DNA from: CAIWMF01 sp964402065
GTDB taxonomy: Bacteria > Verrucomicrobiota > Verrucomicrobiia > Chthoniobacterales > UBA6821
Assembly: GCA_964402065.1 (NCBI GenBank)
Contig: CAYOAN010000002.1
Location: 186,001-250,000 of the forward strand
Reading direction: 5' to 3'
Length of the DNA: 64,000 nt
In this document: in pieces, positions 43,256 to 51,858 of the stretch
How positions within the stretch are numbered: position 1 is the stretch's first letter
Layout of the letters: every line of letters begins with the position of its first letter
Program-made: the position numbers and the translations under genes
Notes under the pieces: model-generated
What the model was told of the DNA's origin: nothing
The model's database searches: none
The model's input: only the letters and a program-made list of their open reading frames with translations

Positions 43256-44200
43256 ATGATTTCAATCACCATTCCCATTTACAACGAGCGTGAAGCTATT
43301 ACGCCATTGTTCGCAAAGATTTGCGAAGTGATGAATCGCCTTGGAAAACCTTATGAAGTGATTTTTGTTAATGATGGGAGCAGCGATGGGAGTTCTGATG
43401 TATTGGATCAATTAGCGAGCACTCATCCTCAGGCAAAAATTATTCATTTTCGCCGAAACTTTGGGCAGACCGCTGCAATGATGGCTGGCTTTGATTATGC
43501 TTCAGGAGAAATAATCATTCCAATGGATGGTGATTATCAAAATGACCCGGAAGATATTCCTCGAATGCTAGTAAAACTAGAAGAAGGTTATGATGTTTGC
43601 TCTGGTTGGAGACGTGACAGACAAGACAATGCGCTGCAACGAAATATTCCAAGCATGATGGCCAATAAGCTCATTTCATTTATTTCTGGAGTCAGGCTTC
43701 ATGACTTTGGTTGCTCGTTAAAAGCTTACCGACGTGATGTCATTGAAGGGGTAAGACTTTATGGTGAAATGCATCGTTTTTTACCAATTTATACGAAATG
43801 GCATGGAGCTCGTATTACAGAGTTGCCAGTGAATCATTTTGCACGACGAACTGGAAAATCAAAATATGGTTTGGAAAGAGTGCTCAAAGTCATTCTTGAT
43901 TTAATGGTCGTCAAATTTTTGGATAGGCATGCGCAGAAGCCAATGTATGTTTTTGGAGCTTGCGGCTTGACCAGCTTAGGAGCGAGTTTTGGTTTTTCAA
44001 TATGGGCACTCTTACTCTTGCTTTTAGCGCATAAACCTCTCATTACAACGCCGCTCCCTCTCATGGCGGTCTTTACATTTCTTATGGGAGTCATGAGCTT
44101 TCTCATGGGACTACTTGCTGAAATGATCATGCGCACTTTTTACGAGTCACAAGGGAAGGCAATTTATTTAGTGAGGGAAACGTGCAATATTAAGAAATAA
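43256..44200 (+). CDS. family 2 glycosyltransferase, DPM1/GtrB-like, with C-terminal membrane helices
   Basis: 314 aa from ATG 43256. GT-A fold: IPIYNEREAITPLF, VIFVNDGSSDGSSDVL, NFGQTAAMMAGFDYASGEII, metal-binding MDGDYQNDPEDIP, QxxRW-like region replaced by the family form GCSLKAYRRDV, then two C-terminal hydrophobic helices. Such enzymes transfer sugars from nucleotide donors to polyprenyl phosphate at the inner membrane. It opens a + strand set with a sulfotransferase, AsnB and a GT4, consistent with surface-glycan synthesis. Confidence 0.9.
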   Translation: MISITIPIYNEREAITPLFAKICEVMNRLGKPYEVIFVNDGSSDGSSDVLDQLASTHPQAKIIHFRRNFGQTAAMMAGFDYASGEIIIPMDGDYQNDPEDIPRMLVKLEEGYDVCSGWRRDRQDNALQRNIPSMMANKLISFISGVRLHDFGCSLKAYRRDVIEGVRLYGEMHRFLPIYTKWHGARITELPVNHFARRTGKSKYGLERVLKVILDLMVVKFLDRHAQKPMYVFGACGLTSLGASFGFSIWALLLLLLAHKPLITTPLPLMAVFTFLMGVMSFLMGLLAEMIMRTFYESQGKAIYLVRETCNIKK

Positions 44201-44247
44201 GCTAAAAATATTTTGAGCGATTCTCATGTTGAAGCTGCCGAATTTAA

Positions 44248-44370
44248 ATTAACCCATGGTATTTTGCTAATTTTGTCTCTTGGGGACTTGCAGGTTTAGT
44301 GATTGTTGATCCTTTGACTGGAGCTATGTGGAAAATTGATGATGTTTCGACAGTCGATTTTCACTCTTAG
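44248..44370 (+). pseudogene. C-terminal fragment of a small lipoprotein/PEGA-type gene
   Basis: In one frame after a TAA (44245-44247) the sequence reads NPWYFANFVSWGLAGLVIVD, then PLTGAMWKIDD and a stop at 44368-44370. The pattern (hydrophobic gly-rich helix, VDPxTGAMWKL) is the familiar C terminus of small PEGA/lipoprotein-like exported proteins. The rest of the gene is missing. Tentative. Confidence 0.35.
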
Positions 44371-44383
44371 TCTCTTTCCGATT

Positions 44384-44418
44384 CCAAAATTGATGGTATT
44401 ATCAATCATCAATTTTGG
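44384..44418. promoter_or_regulatory. 12-bp perfect dyad just before the sulfotransferase start
   Basis: CCAAAATTGATG (44384-44395) and CATCAATTTTGG (44407-44418) are exact inverted repeats around an 11-nt centre, ending 7 nt before the ATG. There is no T-run, so it is not a standard terminator. It could be an operator or an RNA hairpin that hides the ribosome-binding site. Confidence 0.5.
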
Positions 44419-44425
44419 ATGAGGA

Positions 44426-45370
44426 ATGGAAAATAAAAAACAGTTGATTTTAGTTCTTGGAATGAAGCGTAGCGGTACAAGCGCTTTAACCAAAGGGCTT
44501 GAGGTGATGGGAGTATCTCTGGGGGATCAGGTAATGCCTCCCAATGAGTTTAATCCAAAAGGATATTGGGAGGATTGGCATTTTCATGAGTTAAATTTTG
44601 AAATGCTCAAAGCATGCACCAAAACGCGTGCTAGAAGAATAGTTCCTCTTTCCGAAGCGGAAACAACTTTTTTGCTAGAAAGTAAGTACGCTCTTGTTGC
44701 ATCAAAGTTATTGGAAAAAAAAATTCCTCACAACCGGCCTTTGGCAGTTAAAGTTCCTACGTCTTCGATATTAATTCCTTTTTGGAAAAAAATTTGTGAT
44801 CAACTTGATATTACTCTTAGTGTTGTTATCGCATTGAGAAACCCTATTAGCGTCGCTATTTCAGTAGAGCGTAGCTTTACAGATTTTCAGGAAAAATCAT
44901 TTTGGATTTGGATATCATCTTTATTGAGCTCGCTCCTTCATTCTGAAGGTCATCGCCGTGTGCTTGTTGATTATGACGAATTAATTAGAAATCCTTCTCA
45001 TCAAATGAGGAGGGTCGCAGCGGCGCTTCATTTAAACGTCAATGAAGAATTGTTGAATGACTATTGTCGCAATTTTATAGATGCTTCGCTAAGACATATT
45101 TTTTTCCAAGACTATCATTTTTCCAATAAAGAGTTATGTTTTAGGCTTGGTGTAGAAATGTATGATGAACTCCTCTTTCTTGCTCGAGATCAGAAATCTT
45201 TTCATGATTTAAAAAATTTTATTCAAAAATGGATGAAAGCATTAGAATCCGTTCAGGGACTTTTAGCTATGTTAGAAATGCATGAATTCACCATCGCAAA
45301 ATTGGTGGACGCTAATGTAGAGTTGAGAGACAAGTTGTCGCTTGCTGAAAACAACGCATCGTCTGATTAG
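44426..45370 (+). CDS. sulfotransferase-family protein
   Basis: 314 aa. The PAPS-binding loop is LVLGMKRSGTSALTKGLEVM (KRSGTS), followed by GYWEDWHFHELN, VKVPTSSILIPFW, and the 3'-phosphate site IALRNPISVAISVERS. Then a D-Y-D-E segment (VLVDYDELIRNPSHQMRRVA) and a C-terminal helical stretch. It resembles bacterial sulfotransferases found in surface polysaccharide loci and probably sulfates a sugar. An 115-bp gap separates it from asnB. Confidence 0.78.
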   Translation: MENKKQLILVLGMKRSGTSALTKGLEVMGVSLGDQVMPPNEFNPKGYWEDWHFHELNFEMLKACTKTRARRIVPLSEAETTFLLESKYALVASKLLEKKIPHNRPLAVKVPTSSILIPFWKKICDQLDITLSVVIALRNPISVAISVERSFTDFQEKSFWIWISSLLSSLLHSEGHRRVLVDYDELIRNPSHQMRRVAAALHLNVNEELLNDYCRNFIDASLRHIFFQDYHFSNKELCFRLGVEMYDELLFLARDQKSFHDLKNFIQKWMKALESVQGLLAMLEMHEFTIAKLVDANVELRDKLSLAENNASSD

Positions 45371-45484
45371 CTACTAGAAAAGTTGCGACGATGTTTAAAT
45401 GAGGCCAGATAGTAATGACGGCTCTATTTTTATCAGAAAGAAAGAGAACAATATTTTGGACGTCGGTAATTTCGAATTTATTTT

Positions 45485-47350
45485 ATGTGTGGTATTGCTG
45501 GTTTTATAGGCTCTGGTGATCGGAATGTGCTTGCAAAGATGACACAAGCTCTCGCTCATCGTGGCCCCGATGCAGAAGGTTTTTTTGTTGAAGAAAAAAA
45601 GAGACTCTATTTTGGTCATCGTCGGCTTGCAATTTTGGACCTTGATGGCGGATGTCAACCCATGACGACGACTGATGGTGCGTTCGTGATTGTTTTTAAT
45701 GGAGAAATTTACAACCATGCAGAGCTTCGTGCAGAGCTGATTGCGAAAGGTTATCAATTTCAAACGGATCATTCTGATACTGAAGTCTTACTTTGTGGAT
45801 ACCGTGAGTGGGGAGAAAAGATGCTCCAAAAACTTAATGGAATGTGGGCTTTTGCCATTTACGACAAAGAGAAGCAGGAAGTTTTTTTAGCACGTGATCG
45901 TTTTGGGAAAAAACCACTCTATTATTTTCAATGTCAGAGCGAGAGAGAGTTCCACTTTGCTTTTGCCTCAGAGCTTCGGTCGCTGCTATTACATCCTCTC
46001 TCTTCTCACAAAGAATCATCGTTGGCGCTAAAAAAGTATTTTGCCTATGGCTATATTCCAGCTCCTTATTCTTCAATAGAGGGAGTTTACAAGCTTCCTG
46101 GAGGATGTTTTGGAAAATTGGATCTTCAAAAAGGAATATGGCGTACTCAACGTTACTGGGAGTATCAATTAGAGCCATGCTCTTCTGATCTACCAAGGGA
46201 CGGTGGTCAGGCATGGTGTGAAGAACTTATCGACATTTTAGATCGAGCTGTAAAACGACGTCTGCTTTCTGATGTGCCTGTAGGAGTTTTTTTAAGTGGT
46301 GGGATTGATTCTTCTGCTATTGCGGCCTTAGCATCACGCCATCTTCCGCAGAGACAGCTCCAAACTTTTAGTATTGGTTTCACTGATCCTTCGTTTGATG
46401 AGTTGCCTTATGCGCGAAAGATGGCTGCCTATCTCGCCTGCACGCACCATGAGGAAATTTTGAGTTTAGAAACTGCTGTTCGTTTATTGCCAGGGTTGTT
46501 GGAGCGTCTCGATGAACCTCTTGCTGATAGCTCTCTCTTGCCAACATGGCTACTTGCTGGTTTTGCGCGACGTCATGTTACTGTTGCCCTTGGCGGAGAT
46601 GGTGGAGATGAATTATTTGCAGGCTACGATCCATTTAAAGCATTACGTGCAGCGGAGCTTTATTCAAAAATGGTGCCTAAAAAGATTCATCCTGCGCTCT
46701 GTCTCTTGGCTGATTGCTTACCTGTCTCACATCGGAATATCAGTTTTGATTTTAAAATTAAACGTTTTTTGCGAGGGCTCTCTTATGCTGAGCCGCTCAG
46801 AATGCCTGTTTGGATGGGGCCGCTTAGGCTCGAGGAAATTAATGACTATTTTGGTGATAAAAATTCAACTGAAGAAATTTATAGTGAAGCGATCGAGGCA
46901 TGGGAATCAGGTGGAGCTTCAGCGGATCCAGTTGATCGAACGCTTCAGTTTTTTACACGACTCTATTTGCAAGATGACATCTTAGCAAAAGTCGATCGTG
47001 CGAGTATGCTTCATTCCTTGGAAGCGCGCTCTCCCTTTTTAGATATCGAGGTCGTCAATTTTGCACGGCGTTTGCCTCACTCAGTAAAATTTCGTGATGG
47101 TACAACGAAGTGGATTTTAAAAAAAGCTTTGGAATCTATTTTGCCACACGAGATTATCTATCGTAAAAAGAAAGGCTTTGGCATGCCGGTAGGAGCTTGG
47201 CTCCGAGAGGGAAAATTTATTCCAAAAGCTCCACAGGCGCAAAATTCAAACAAGTTTTTTGAAAATCGTTTAAGAGCTCACCAGTTGGGGAAAAGCGACG
47301 AACGTCTTTTTCTTTGGGCGCAGACGGTCTGGAGTGGAGTTGCTAAATAG
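45485..47350 (+). CDS. asnB: asparagine synthetase, glutamine-hydrolysing
   Basis: 621 aa. N-terminal Ntn amidotransferase with Cys2 (MCGIAGFIG), ALAHRGPDAEG, FNGEIYNHAELR. C-terminal ATP-pyrophosphatase synthase domain with VFLSGGIDSSAIAAL, GDGGDELFAGYDPF and LAKVDRASMLHSLEARSPFLD. Paralogues of this type in polysaccharide loci amidate sugars instead of aspartate. Its position between a sulfotransferase and a GT4 makes that plausible, but the primary role cannot be decided from sequence. Confidence 0.93.
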   Translation: MCGIAGFIGSGDRNVLAKMTQALAHRGPDAEGFFVEEKKRLYFGHRRLAILDLDGGCQPMTTTDGAFVIVFNGEIYNHAELRAELIAKGYQFQTDHSDTEVLLCGYREWGEKMLQKLNGMWAFAIYDKEKQEVFLARDRFGKKPLYYFQCQSEREFHFAFASELRSLLLHPLSSHKESSLALKKYFAYGYIPAPYSSIEGVYKLPGGCFGKLDLQKGIWRTQRYWEYQLEPCSSDLPRDGGQAWCEELIDILDRAVKRRLLSDVPVGVFLSGGIDSSAIAALASRHLPQRQLQTFSIGFTDPSFDELPYARKMAAYLACTHHEEILSLETAVRLLPGLLERLDEPLADSSLLPTWLLAGFARRHVTVALGGDGGDELFAGYDPFKALRAAELYSKMVPKKIHPALCLLADCLPVSHRNISFDFKIKRFLRGLSYAEPLRMPVWMGPLRLEEINDYFGDKNSTEEIYSEAIEAWESGGASADPVDRTLQFFTRLYLQDDILAKVDRASMLHSLEARSPFLDIEVVNFARRLPHSVKFRDGTTKWILKKALESILPHEIIYRKKKGFGMPVGAWLREGKFIPKAPQAQNSNKFFENRLRAHQLGKSDERLFLWAQTVWSGVAK

Positions 47351-47354
47351 TAAT

Positions 47355-47618
47355 TTATACTTTATTCGTAGGCCCAAGATTGCTGATTACGCCTTGTAAA
47401 AAAGACTCACCAGTTGCTGCCGTATTGCTAGCAGCAGAGCCTGCATTGGTAGCTTCTGTCACGTTTTTTTGAGTGTTCAAATCAGCATCAGGATTACTAG
47501 AAGAGTTTTGATTTACTGAGACCGGTATTGGAATTTGAGACCCAATAACGAAGGGAGCAGAAGAAATAGCGCTCATAAATTTCTTTCGAACATAGAAAGT
47601 TTTCTTGAAAGAAGCCAT
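47355..47618 (-). CDS. small effector-like hypothetical protein
   Basis: 87 aa from ATG 47618; an ATG at 47576 is an alternative. Rich in Ser, Asn, Ala and Thr (IPIPVSVNQNSSSNPDADLN, EATNAGSAASNTAATG) with a basic start. No family. It fills the gap after asnB on the opposite strand and has the same composition as the effector-like proteins at 49234 and 8122. Short and low-complexity, so it may be non-functional. Confidence 0.4.
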   Translation of the reverse strand: MASFKKTFYVRKKFMSAISSAPFVIGSQIPIPVSVNQNSSSNPDADLNTQKNVTEATNAGSAASNTAATGESFLQGVISNLGPTNKV

Positions 47619-47646
47619 CAAAAAGTTGAAAGCGAACGCTTCCTTA

Positions 47647-47813
47647 TATAGTCAAATTAGTTAGAAATGCCAATAAATGGACTTGATCTTATTTAGAAAC
47701 AAGCAGCGTTCTTATCCCATCGCGTTATCGTTGAGATAGCGCTCGGTCTTCGGCCTTGCCTTTTCTAAAAATCTCTCCGTTCTTTCCTGTAATTGCTAAG
47801 TAATTTGGCTATA
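47647..47813. mobile_element. family B MITE-like element, copy 2
   Basis: Complete copy of 167 bp: left end TATAGTCAAATTAGTTA (47647-47663), right end TAAGTAATTTGGCTATA (47797-47813), 15 of 17 positions complementary. The interior is highly similar to 5941-6099. Immediately upstream of the heptad array of the GT4 gene. Confidence 0.85.
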
Positions 47814-47844
47814 GAAATGCTACTATCAATTCAAAATATTTTTT

Positions 47845-47879
47845 CTGTAGCCTGTTGCTGTTAAGCTGTAGTCTGTTCG
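47845..47879 (+). repeat. heptad array upstream of the GT4 gene
   Basis: Five 7-nt units: CTGTAGC, CTGTTGC, TGTTAAG, CTGTAGT, CTGTTCG, ending one base before the ATG at 47881. The first unit is identical to that of the pdxA array, and both are preceded by TTTTT. Confidence 0.75.
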
Positions 47880-47880
47880 G

Positions 47881-49023
47881 ATGAGCCGTATCCTTGTTCT
47901 TTGCTATGAATATCCACCAATTGGAGGAGGCGGTGGTCGTGTTGCCGCGCAGGTTGCGGAAGCTTTATCCGAACGCGGATATCAAGTGCGTGTGATTACG
48001 GCGGGCATGCCTCATCTTCCTACAAGAGCGATCATCAATGGTGTTGAGGTGATTCGAGTTCGTTCTTTTCGGAAAAAGGAAGATACTTGCAGCGTAAAAG
48101 AAATGTTATTTTGGGTTATGGCGTCCTTCCCTGTTGCTCTACGAGAAGCATGGTGCTGGCGTCCTCATGTGATGCATGCTCACTTTGCCGTGCCAACAGG
48201 TGCTGTGGCATGGGCCGTCCATCAACTCGCGCGGATTCCGTATGTTCTGACAGCTCACTTGGGCGATGTTCCTGGAGGTGTTCCTGAGCAAACAGATCAA
48301 ATGTTCCGGAAAATTAAATGGTTAACAATTCCAATTTGGAAATCAGCTGCTTGTGTGACCGCAGTGAGTAGCTTTGTGGCTGAACTGGCAGAGAAGGCTT
48401 ATCGAATAAAAACTCAAGTTATTCTTAATGGAATAAAATTACCGGAGAAACGGCACAATAAAGAAAATTTAGTACCACAATTACTTTTTGTCGGGCGTTT
48501 GTCTGTTCAAAAAAATCCCCTTCTTATTATTCAAGCTTTGGCTTTGATCTCAGATCTTTCGTGGGAGTTAACAATTATTGGAGAAGGACCTCTTTCAGAA
48601 GCAATGCGAGCGGAAGTTAAAAAATTTGATTTAGAAAAGAGAATTTTTTTTAAAGGGTGGGGTTCTGCAGATGAAGTTAAGGCAGCGATGGAACAAGCAG
48701 ATATGTTGTTGATTTCTTCTTTGGCAGAAGGGTTGCCCATGGTAGGAATTGAAGCCTTGGCTTATGGATTGGCTATTGTTGGCAGTCGGATTGGAGGGCT
48801 TCAAGACATCATCAAAGAAAAAGCAAATGGCAGTTTTTTTGATTTGGCTGAAGGCGCTCCTGGGATGGCCAGAGAGATTAAAATCTTTTTGGAAAGGCGA
48901 GAGCAGTTGGTTGATGCACAAGCTGGTTCTTTAAAAGAAGCTCAAGTCTTTGAGTGGGACCATTCGATTGACCTCTATCAACAAGTCCTAGAACAGAGTC
49001 GTAGAAAGCCTCTAGCGCATTAG
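47881..49023 (+). CDS. family 4 glycosyltransferase
   Basis: 380 aa, GT-B fold. N-terminal YEYPPIGGGGGRVAAQVAEA (acceptor domain glycine loop), MHAHFAVPTGAVAW, ILNGIKLP, FVGRLSVQKNPLLIIQAL, and the donor-site E-x7-E (SSLAEGLPMVGIEALAYGLA). Probably adds a sugar to a surface glycan together with the GT2 at 43256. The stop TAG (49021-49023) is supplied by the left end of the family C element. Confidence 0.9.
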   Translation: MSRILVLCYEYPPIGGGGGRVAAQVAEALSERGYQVRVITAGMPHLPTRAIINGVEVIRVRSFRKKEDTCSVKEMLFWVMASFPVALREAWCWRPHVMHAHFAVPTGAVAWAVHQLARIPYVLTAHLGDVPGGVPEQTDQMFRKIKWLTIPIWKSAACVTAVSSFVAELAEKAYRIKTQVILNGIKLPEKRHNKENLVPQLLFVGRLSVQKNPLLIIQALALISDLSWELTIIGEGPLSEAMRAEVKKFDLEKRIFFKGWGSADEVKAAMEQADMLLISSLAEGLPMVGIEALAYGLAIVGSRIGGLQDIIKEKANGSFFDLAEGAPGMAREIKIFLERREQLVDAQAGSLKEAQVFEWDHSIDLYQQVLEQSRRKPLAH

Positions 49024-49227
49024 AGCATTTGAAATAAAGTACGCTAAGCTGTCACTCCGGTGTTCAAAGCCTATTAAATATAACGTCGTTGCTGAGGTTA
49101 AACTTGCTCGCACCTGTTCAGATCGCCCCTATGGAGCTGTCTTCGGCAGTCCATCTAGCAGCCTTCTGTCCGGCTATATGCTAGTTTCTGGCATTGTATC
49201 GGCTACAATTTTATTAAAACGCTCTAA
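49020..49227. mobile_element. family C foldback element, copy 2
   Basis: Starts TTAGAGCATTTG and ends AAAACGCTCTAA. The core shares CTGTCACTCCGGTGTTCAAAGC, CGTCGTTGCTGAGG and GTTTCTGGCATTGTATCGGC with copy 1. It is longer because of an extra insert containing GCCCCTATGGAGCTGTCTTC. It begins inside the stop codon of the GT4 gene. Confidence 0.65.
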
Positions 49228-49233
49228 CAAGCG

Positions 49234-49983
49234 CTAAACAATGACTTCAGGGATGGTTACTTCGCTACCAGCAAGATTGTTTTTGCTCAGCTGGGAGTCT
49301 TCTTTTAAGACTTGCTCACTCATCCTTAGATTTTCTGTCATTTCCTGCTCAAGAATTTTTTCTTCTTCTTGTTGCTGATTAATTTTAGAAAACATAGCAG
49401 ACCTACCTGAAGTGGTATAAGAGTCAGTAGGCAGAGATTCATCCTTAGAGGAGTGTTCGTGTTTTACTGCTATCTTGCTAATGCCACCGCCAATGCCTGC
49501 TGGGCCTCCAACACCAACGCCACCACCGATGCCAAGTCCACTGCCAATGCCGATATTGCCAAGTCCAACGCCAATGCTGCCTGGTTGATGAGGGGTTGCA
49601 GCTCTTTCACGACTTCCGAGAGGACCGCCGCCAATACCTAGTGAACCGCCTATACCAACGCCACCACCGATGCCGAGTTCACTACCAATACCAATATTTC
49701 CGAGTCCAACGCCGATGCTACCTGGTTGGTGGAGATCTTCTTCTTGAGTAAGCTTGTCTGGAATGTCAGCGCTTATTTCTAAAGAAGGATTCAGGTTGTC
49801 ATAGGTATCATTTTTTGAGCTGCTTGATACAGCTTCATCAATAATTAGTGCATTGCTATGATCAATACTAGGAGCTGTCGTTGCTTTGGTTGCAGAGCCA
49901 GTAGAATATTCAGTAGGAGTTATACTAGCACTTTGATTGTTTGCTTGAGCGGCCGCAGAAGGTATCGATCGAAGAGTGTCCAT
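49234..49983 (-). CDS. effector-like protein with a duplicated glycine-rich repeat
   Basis: 249 aa from ATG 49983 (MDTLRSIPSAAAQANNQSAS); a TTG at 50013 would add ten residues. No signal peptide. Ser/Thr/Asn-rich N terminus, then two copies of a 31-residue block beginning HQPGSIGVGLGNIGIGS and continuing LGIGGGVGIGG, separated by GSRERAATP. The C terminus is charged and helical (KINQQQEEEKILEQEMTENL). The glycine repeat may form a regular beta or polyglycine-II-like structure. No family recognised; candidate secreted protein. Confidence 0.55.
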   Translation of the reverse strand: MDTLRSIPSAAAQANNQSASITPTEYSTGSATKATTAPSIDHSNALIIDEAVSSSSKNDTYDNLNPSLEISADIPDKLTQEEDLHQPGSIGVGLGNIGIGSELGIGGGVGIGGSLGIGGGPLGSRERAATPHQPGSIGVGLGNIGIGSGLGIGGGVGVGGPAGIGGGISKIAVKHEHSSKDESLPTDSYTTSGRSAMFSKINQQQEEEKILEQEMTENLRMSEQVLKEDSQLSKNNLAGSEVTIPEVIV

Positions 49984-50028
49984 AATAATTGGGATGGTTT
50001 TAATGAATTCCAAGAAGAGAAATGAAGA

Positions 50029-51765
50029 TCAAATCTCCGTGCGAACAAAAACCTGAATAATTCCTTTGGAATAATCAAGCAAGTAATGTGAGCAAATATA
50101 GTGATAAGTTGGCGTAGCCCAATTGCAAAACCGCGAATGTTCGGTTCCGTTAATGGGCCAATTATTGATCACAATGACAGCAGGATGAAATGTTTCTATT
50201 TCCTGAATGGCCATTTCGTCAAAATAGGAGGTGGCTGTCATGTCATCGCAGTAAAGATTGCTTCGATAAGAAGGACGATTGGTCATGAAGTTAATTTCCG
50301 GATTGTACGGGAAGCAGATAACATATTCTCCAGGTTTAGAATGGTGAAGAATGCTTTGATAAATAGCTGAAGTCTCCTCCCATTCTTCGGGCTTTAACTT
50401 TACATGGACTCCATTTTCACCAAAAAACTCCTTCGTTCTTCCTTCGCTAATGGCAATGCCTCCTGTAGATTGAGACTGGCATCCATTGATGAAGTAGAGC
50501 GAGAGAGTGGTGGCTCCACAGAATAAAAAAAGAGCATTAAAAAATTGAAATAATCTTTTTGAAGAAGACCAGGTATGGTAGCAAAAACTCATCGTCATGA
50601 TGATAGTCACCATCATTGGGACCATGAATTCGCTAAGGTGAACCATATCAGGACGCCAGAAAAAATATTGAGGGAAAAGTGCCAAGGAAGATCCTAGTGA
50701 AGTCAAAAGCTGGAACGCTTGTTGGTGGGCGGTGTGAGAAGTTTTTTTTTGGAAAAAAAATCCTCCTGCCACGAAAAAAAGGAGTAGTGCGCAGATAATA
50801 GGAAGATAGAGATTGAGCGCCATTATTTGCTCACGCAGATCAGTTGAAAAAAGAGAGCGTCGTAAAAGTGTAGTTTTTTGTTTCGTTGAAACAGATGGCG
50901 CTACAACTGGTTGAGCAAGTGGAGTGGTTGGGCTGAGAGTAGAATGCGCTGGCGATGGCAGTGAGCATAACGAAGGAACGTGAACTTCTTTTAAAAGGTG
51001 ATTGGCTTGCGAGGTGAGCGAACGAGACCACTGCTGGTATTGTCCCATAAACTGAGGCGCAAACCCATGGCGAAGGCTATAGTTGTAGACAGGAATATGA
51101 AGGGCTAGAAAAGCAAAGGCTCCTAGCAAAAGTGCTGCTGCGGAAAGCGAGAGTCGATGAATGATGGGGGTTGAAATACTTTGTTGATCACAGCGAACCC
51201 AAGGAAAAAGCAAAGTAAGGCCTAAGAAAATGAGGCCTAAAAAAAATCCGAGGTCAATTCGAACTAAAAAAGTGAAGCTAATGGCAAAGCCTGCTGCTCC
51301 AATCCAAGAAAAGCGTCGTAGTATGGTGGTGTGAGGAGAGAGAAATGCTTTTAGAAATAGCGCAAGATTGAGCATCACTAGGAACGCCATGTAATTGCGA
51401 AATAATTGGCCTGGAAGTATCAGTGCCAGAAGTCCCGCTAACGTGGCAACATCCAGACGTTTGGTTGTTAAACGGATGACATAAAAAGAAAGAAGCCCCG
51501 TAAGCGTTGCTAAAAAAAAGAAAAAAATTCTTAACGCTGTGTAACTTGGGCCAACTACTTTAAAGAGACCTACAATTGGGTAAAACCAAAAGAGATTGTA
51601 ATTAAGGACGGCATTAATAAAGGGGATTTGTCCATCGAGTAAGCGTAACGCGGTGACTCCTTCAACGCCTCCTTCTCCAGCAGGATAAAGGCTGCAGCGA
51701 TAATAGCTACCATAATAACAAACAGCGAAGAGACAAAGTAGAGCGGGAATCCAACGTCGAAGCAT
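50029..51765 (-). CDS. polytopic membrane protein, GT39/PMT-like glycosyltransferase
   Basis: 578 aa from ATG 51765. About ten hydrophobic helices after an N-terminal helix, an early loop with EGGVEGVTALRLLDGQIPFI that fits the first periplasmic loop of GT-C enzymes, and a soluble C-terminal domain (ICFPYNPEINFMTNRPSYRS, HPAVIVINNWPING). Such proteins transfer sugars from polyprenyl-phosphate donors, which could be made by the GT2 at 43256. Identification is by topology more than motif. Confidence 0.65.
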   Translation of the reverse strand: MLRRWIPALLCLFAVCYYGSYYRCSLYPAGEGGVEGVTALRLLDGQIPFINAVLNYNLFWFYPIVGLFKVVGPSYTALRIFFFFLATLTGLLSFYVIRLTTKRLDVATLAGLLALILPGQLFRNYMAFLVMLNLALFLKAFLSPHTTILRRFSWIGAAGFAISFTFLVRIDLGFFLGLIFLGLTLLFPWVRCDQQSISTPIIHRLSLSAAALLLGAFAFLALHIPVYNYSLRHGFAPQFMGQYQQWSRSLTSQANHLLKEVHVPSLCSLPSPAHSTLSPTTPLAQPVVAPSVSTKQKTTLLRRSLFSTDLREQIMALNLYLPIICALLLFFVAGGFFFQKKTSHTAHQQAFQLLTSLGSSLALFPQYFFWRPDMVHLSEFMVPMMVTIIMTMSFCYHTWSSSKRLFQFFNALFLFCGATTLSLYFINGCQSQSTGGIAISEGRTKEFFGENGVHVKLKPEEWEETSAIYQSILHHSKPGEYVICFPYNPEINFMTNRPSYRSNLYCDDMTATSYFDEMAIQEIETFHPAVIVINNWPINGTEHSRFCNWATPTYHYICSHYLLDYSKGIIQVFVRTEI

Positions 51766-51778
51766 CAAAGAATTTTAG

Positions 51779-51813
51779 CCTGTAAACGACAACCTGCAAT
51801 CTGTAAACTAAAT
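51779..51813 (-). repeat. heptad array upstream of the GT39-like gene
   Basis: Five 7-nt units on the + strand: CCTGTAA, ACGACAA, CCTGCAA, TCTGTAA, ACTAAAT. They begin 13 nt from the start codon of the minus-strand gene. The opposite orientation to its gene shows that the arrays are not tied to one strand. Confidence 0.6.
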
Positions 51814-51858
51814 GCGTAACAAATAATTCAGGGGAACTTTTTTTATAACACTATCTCC

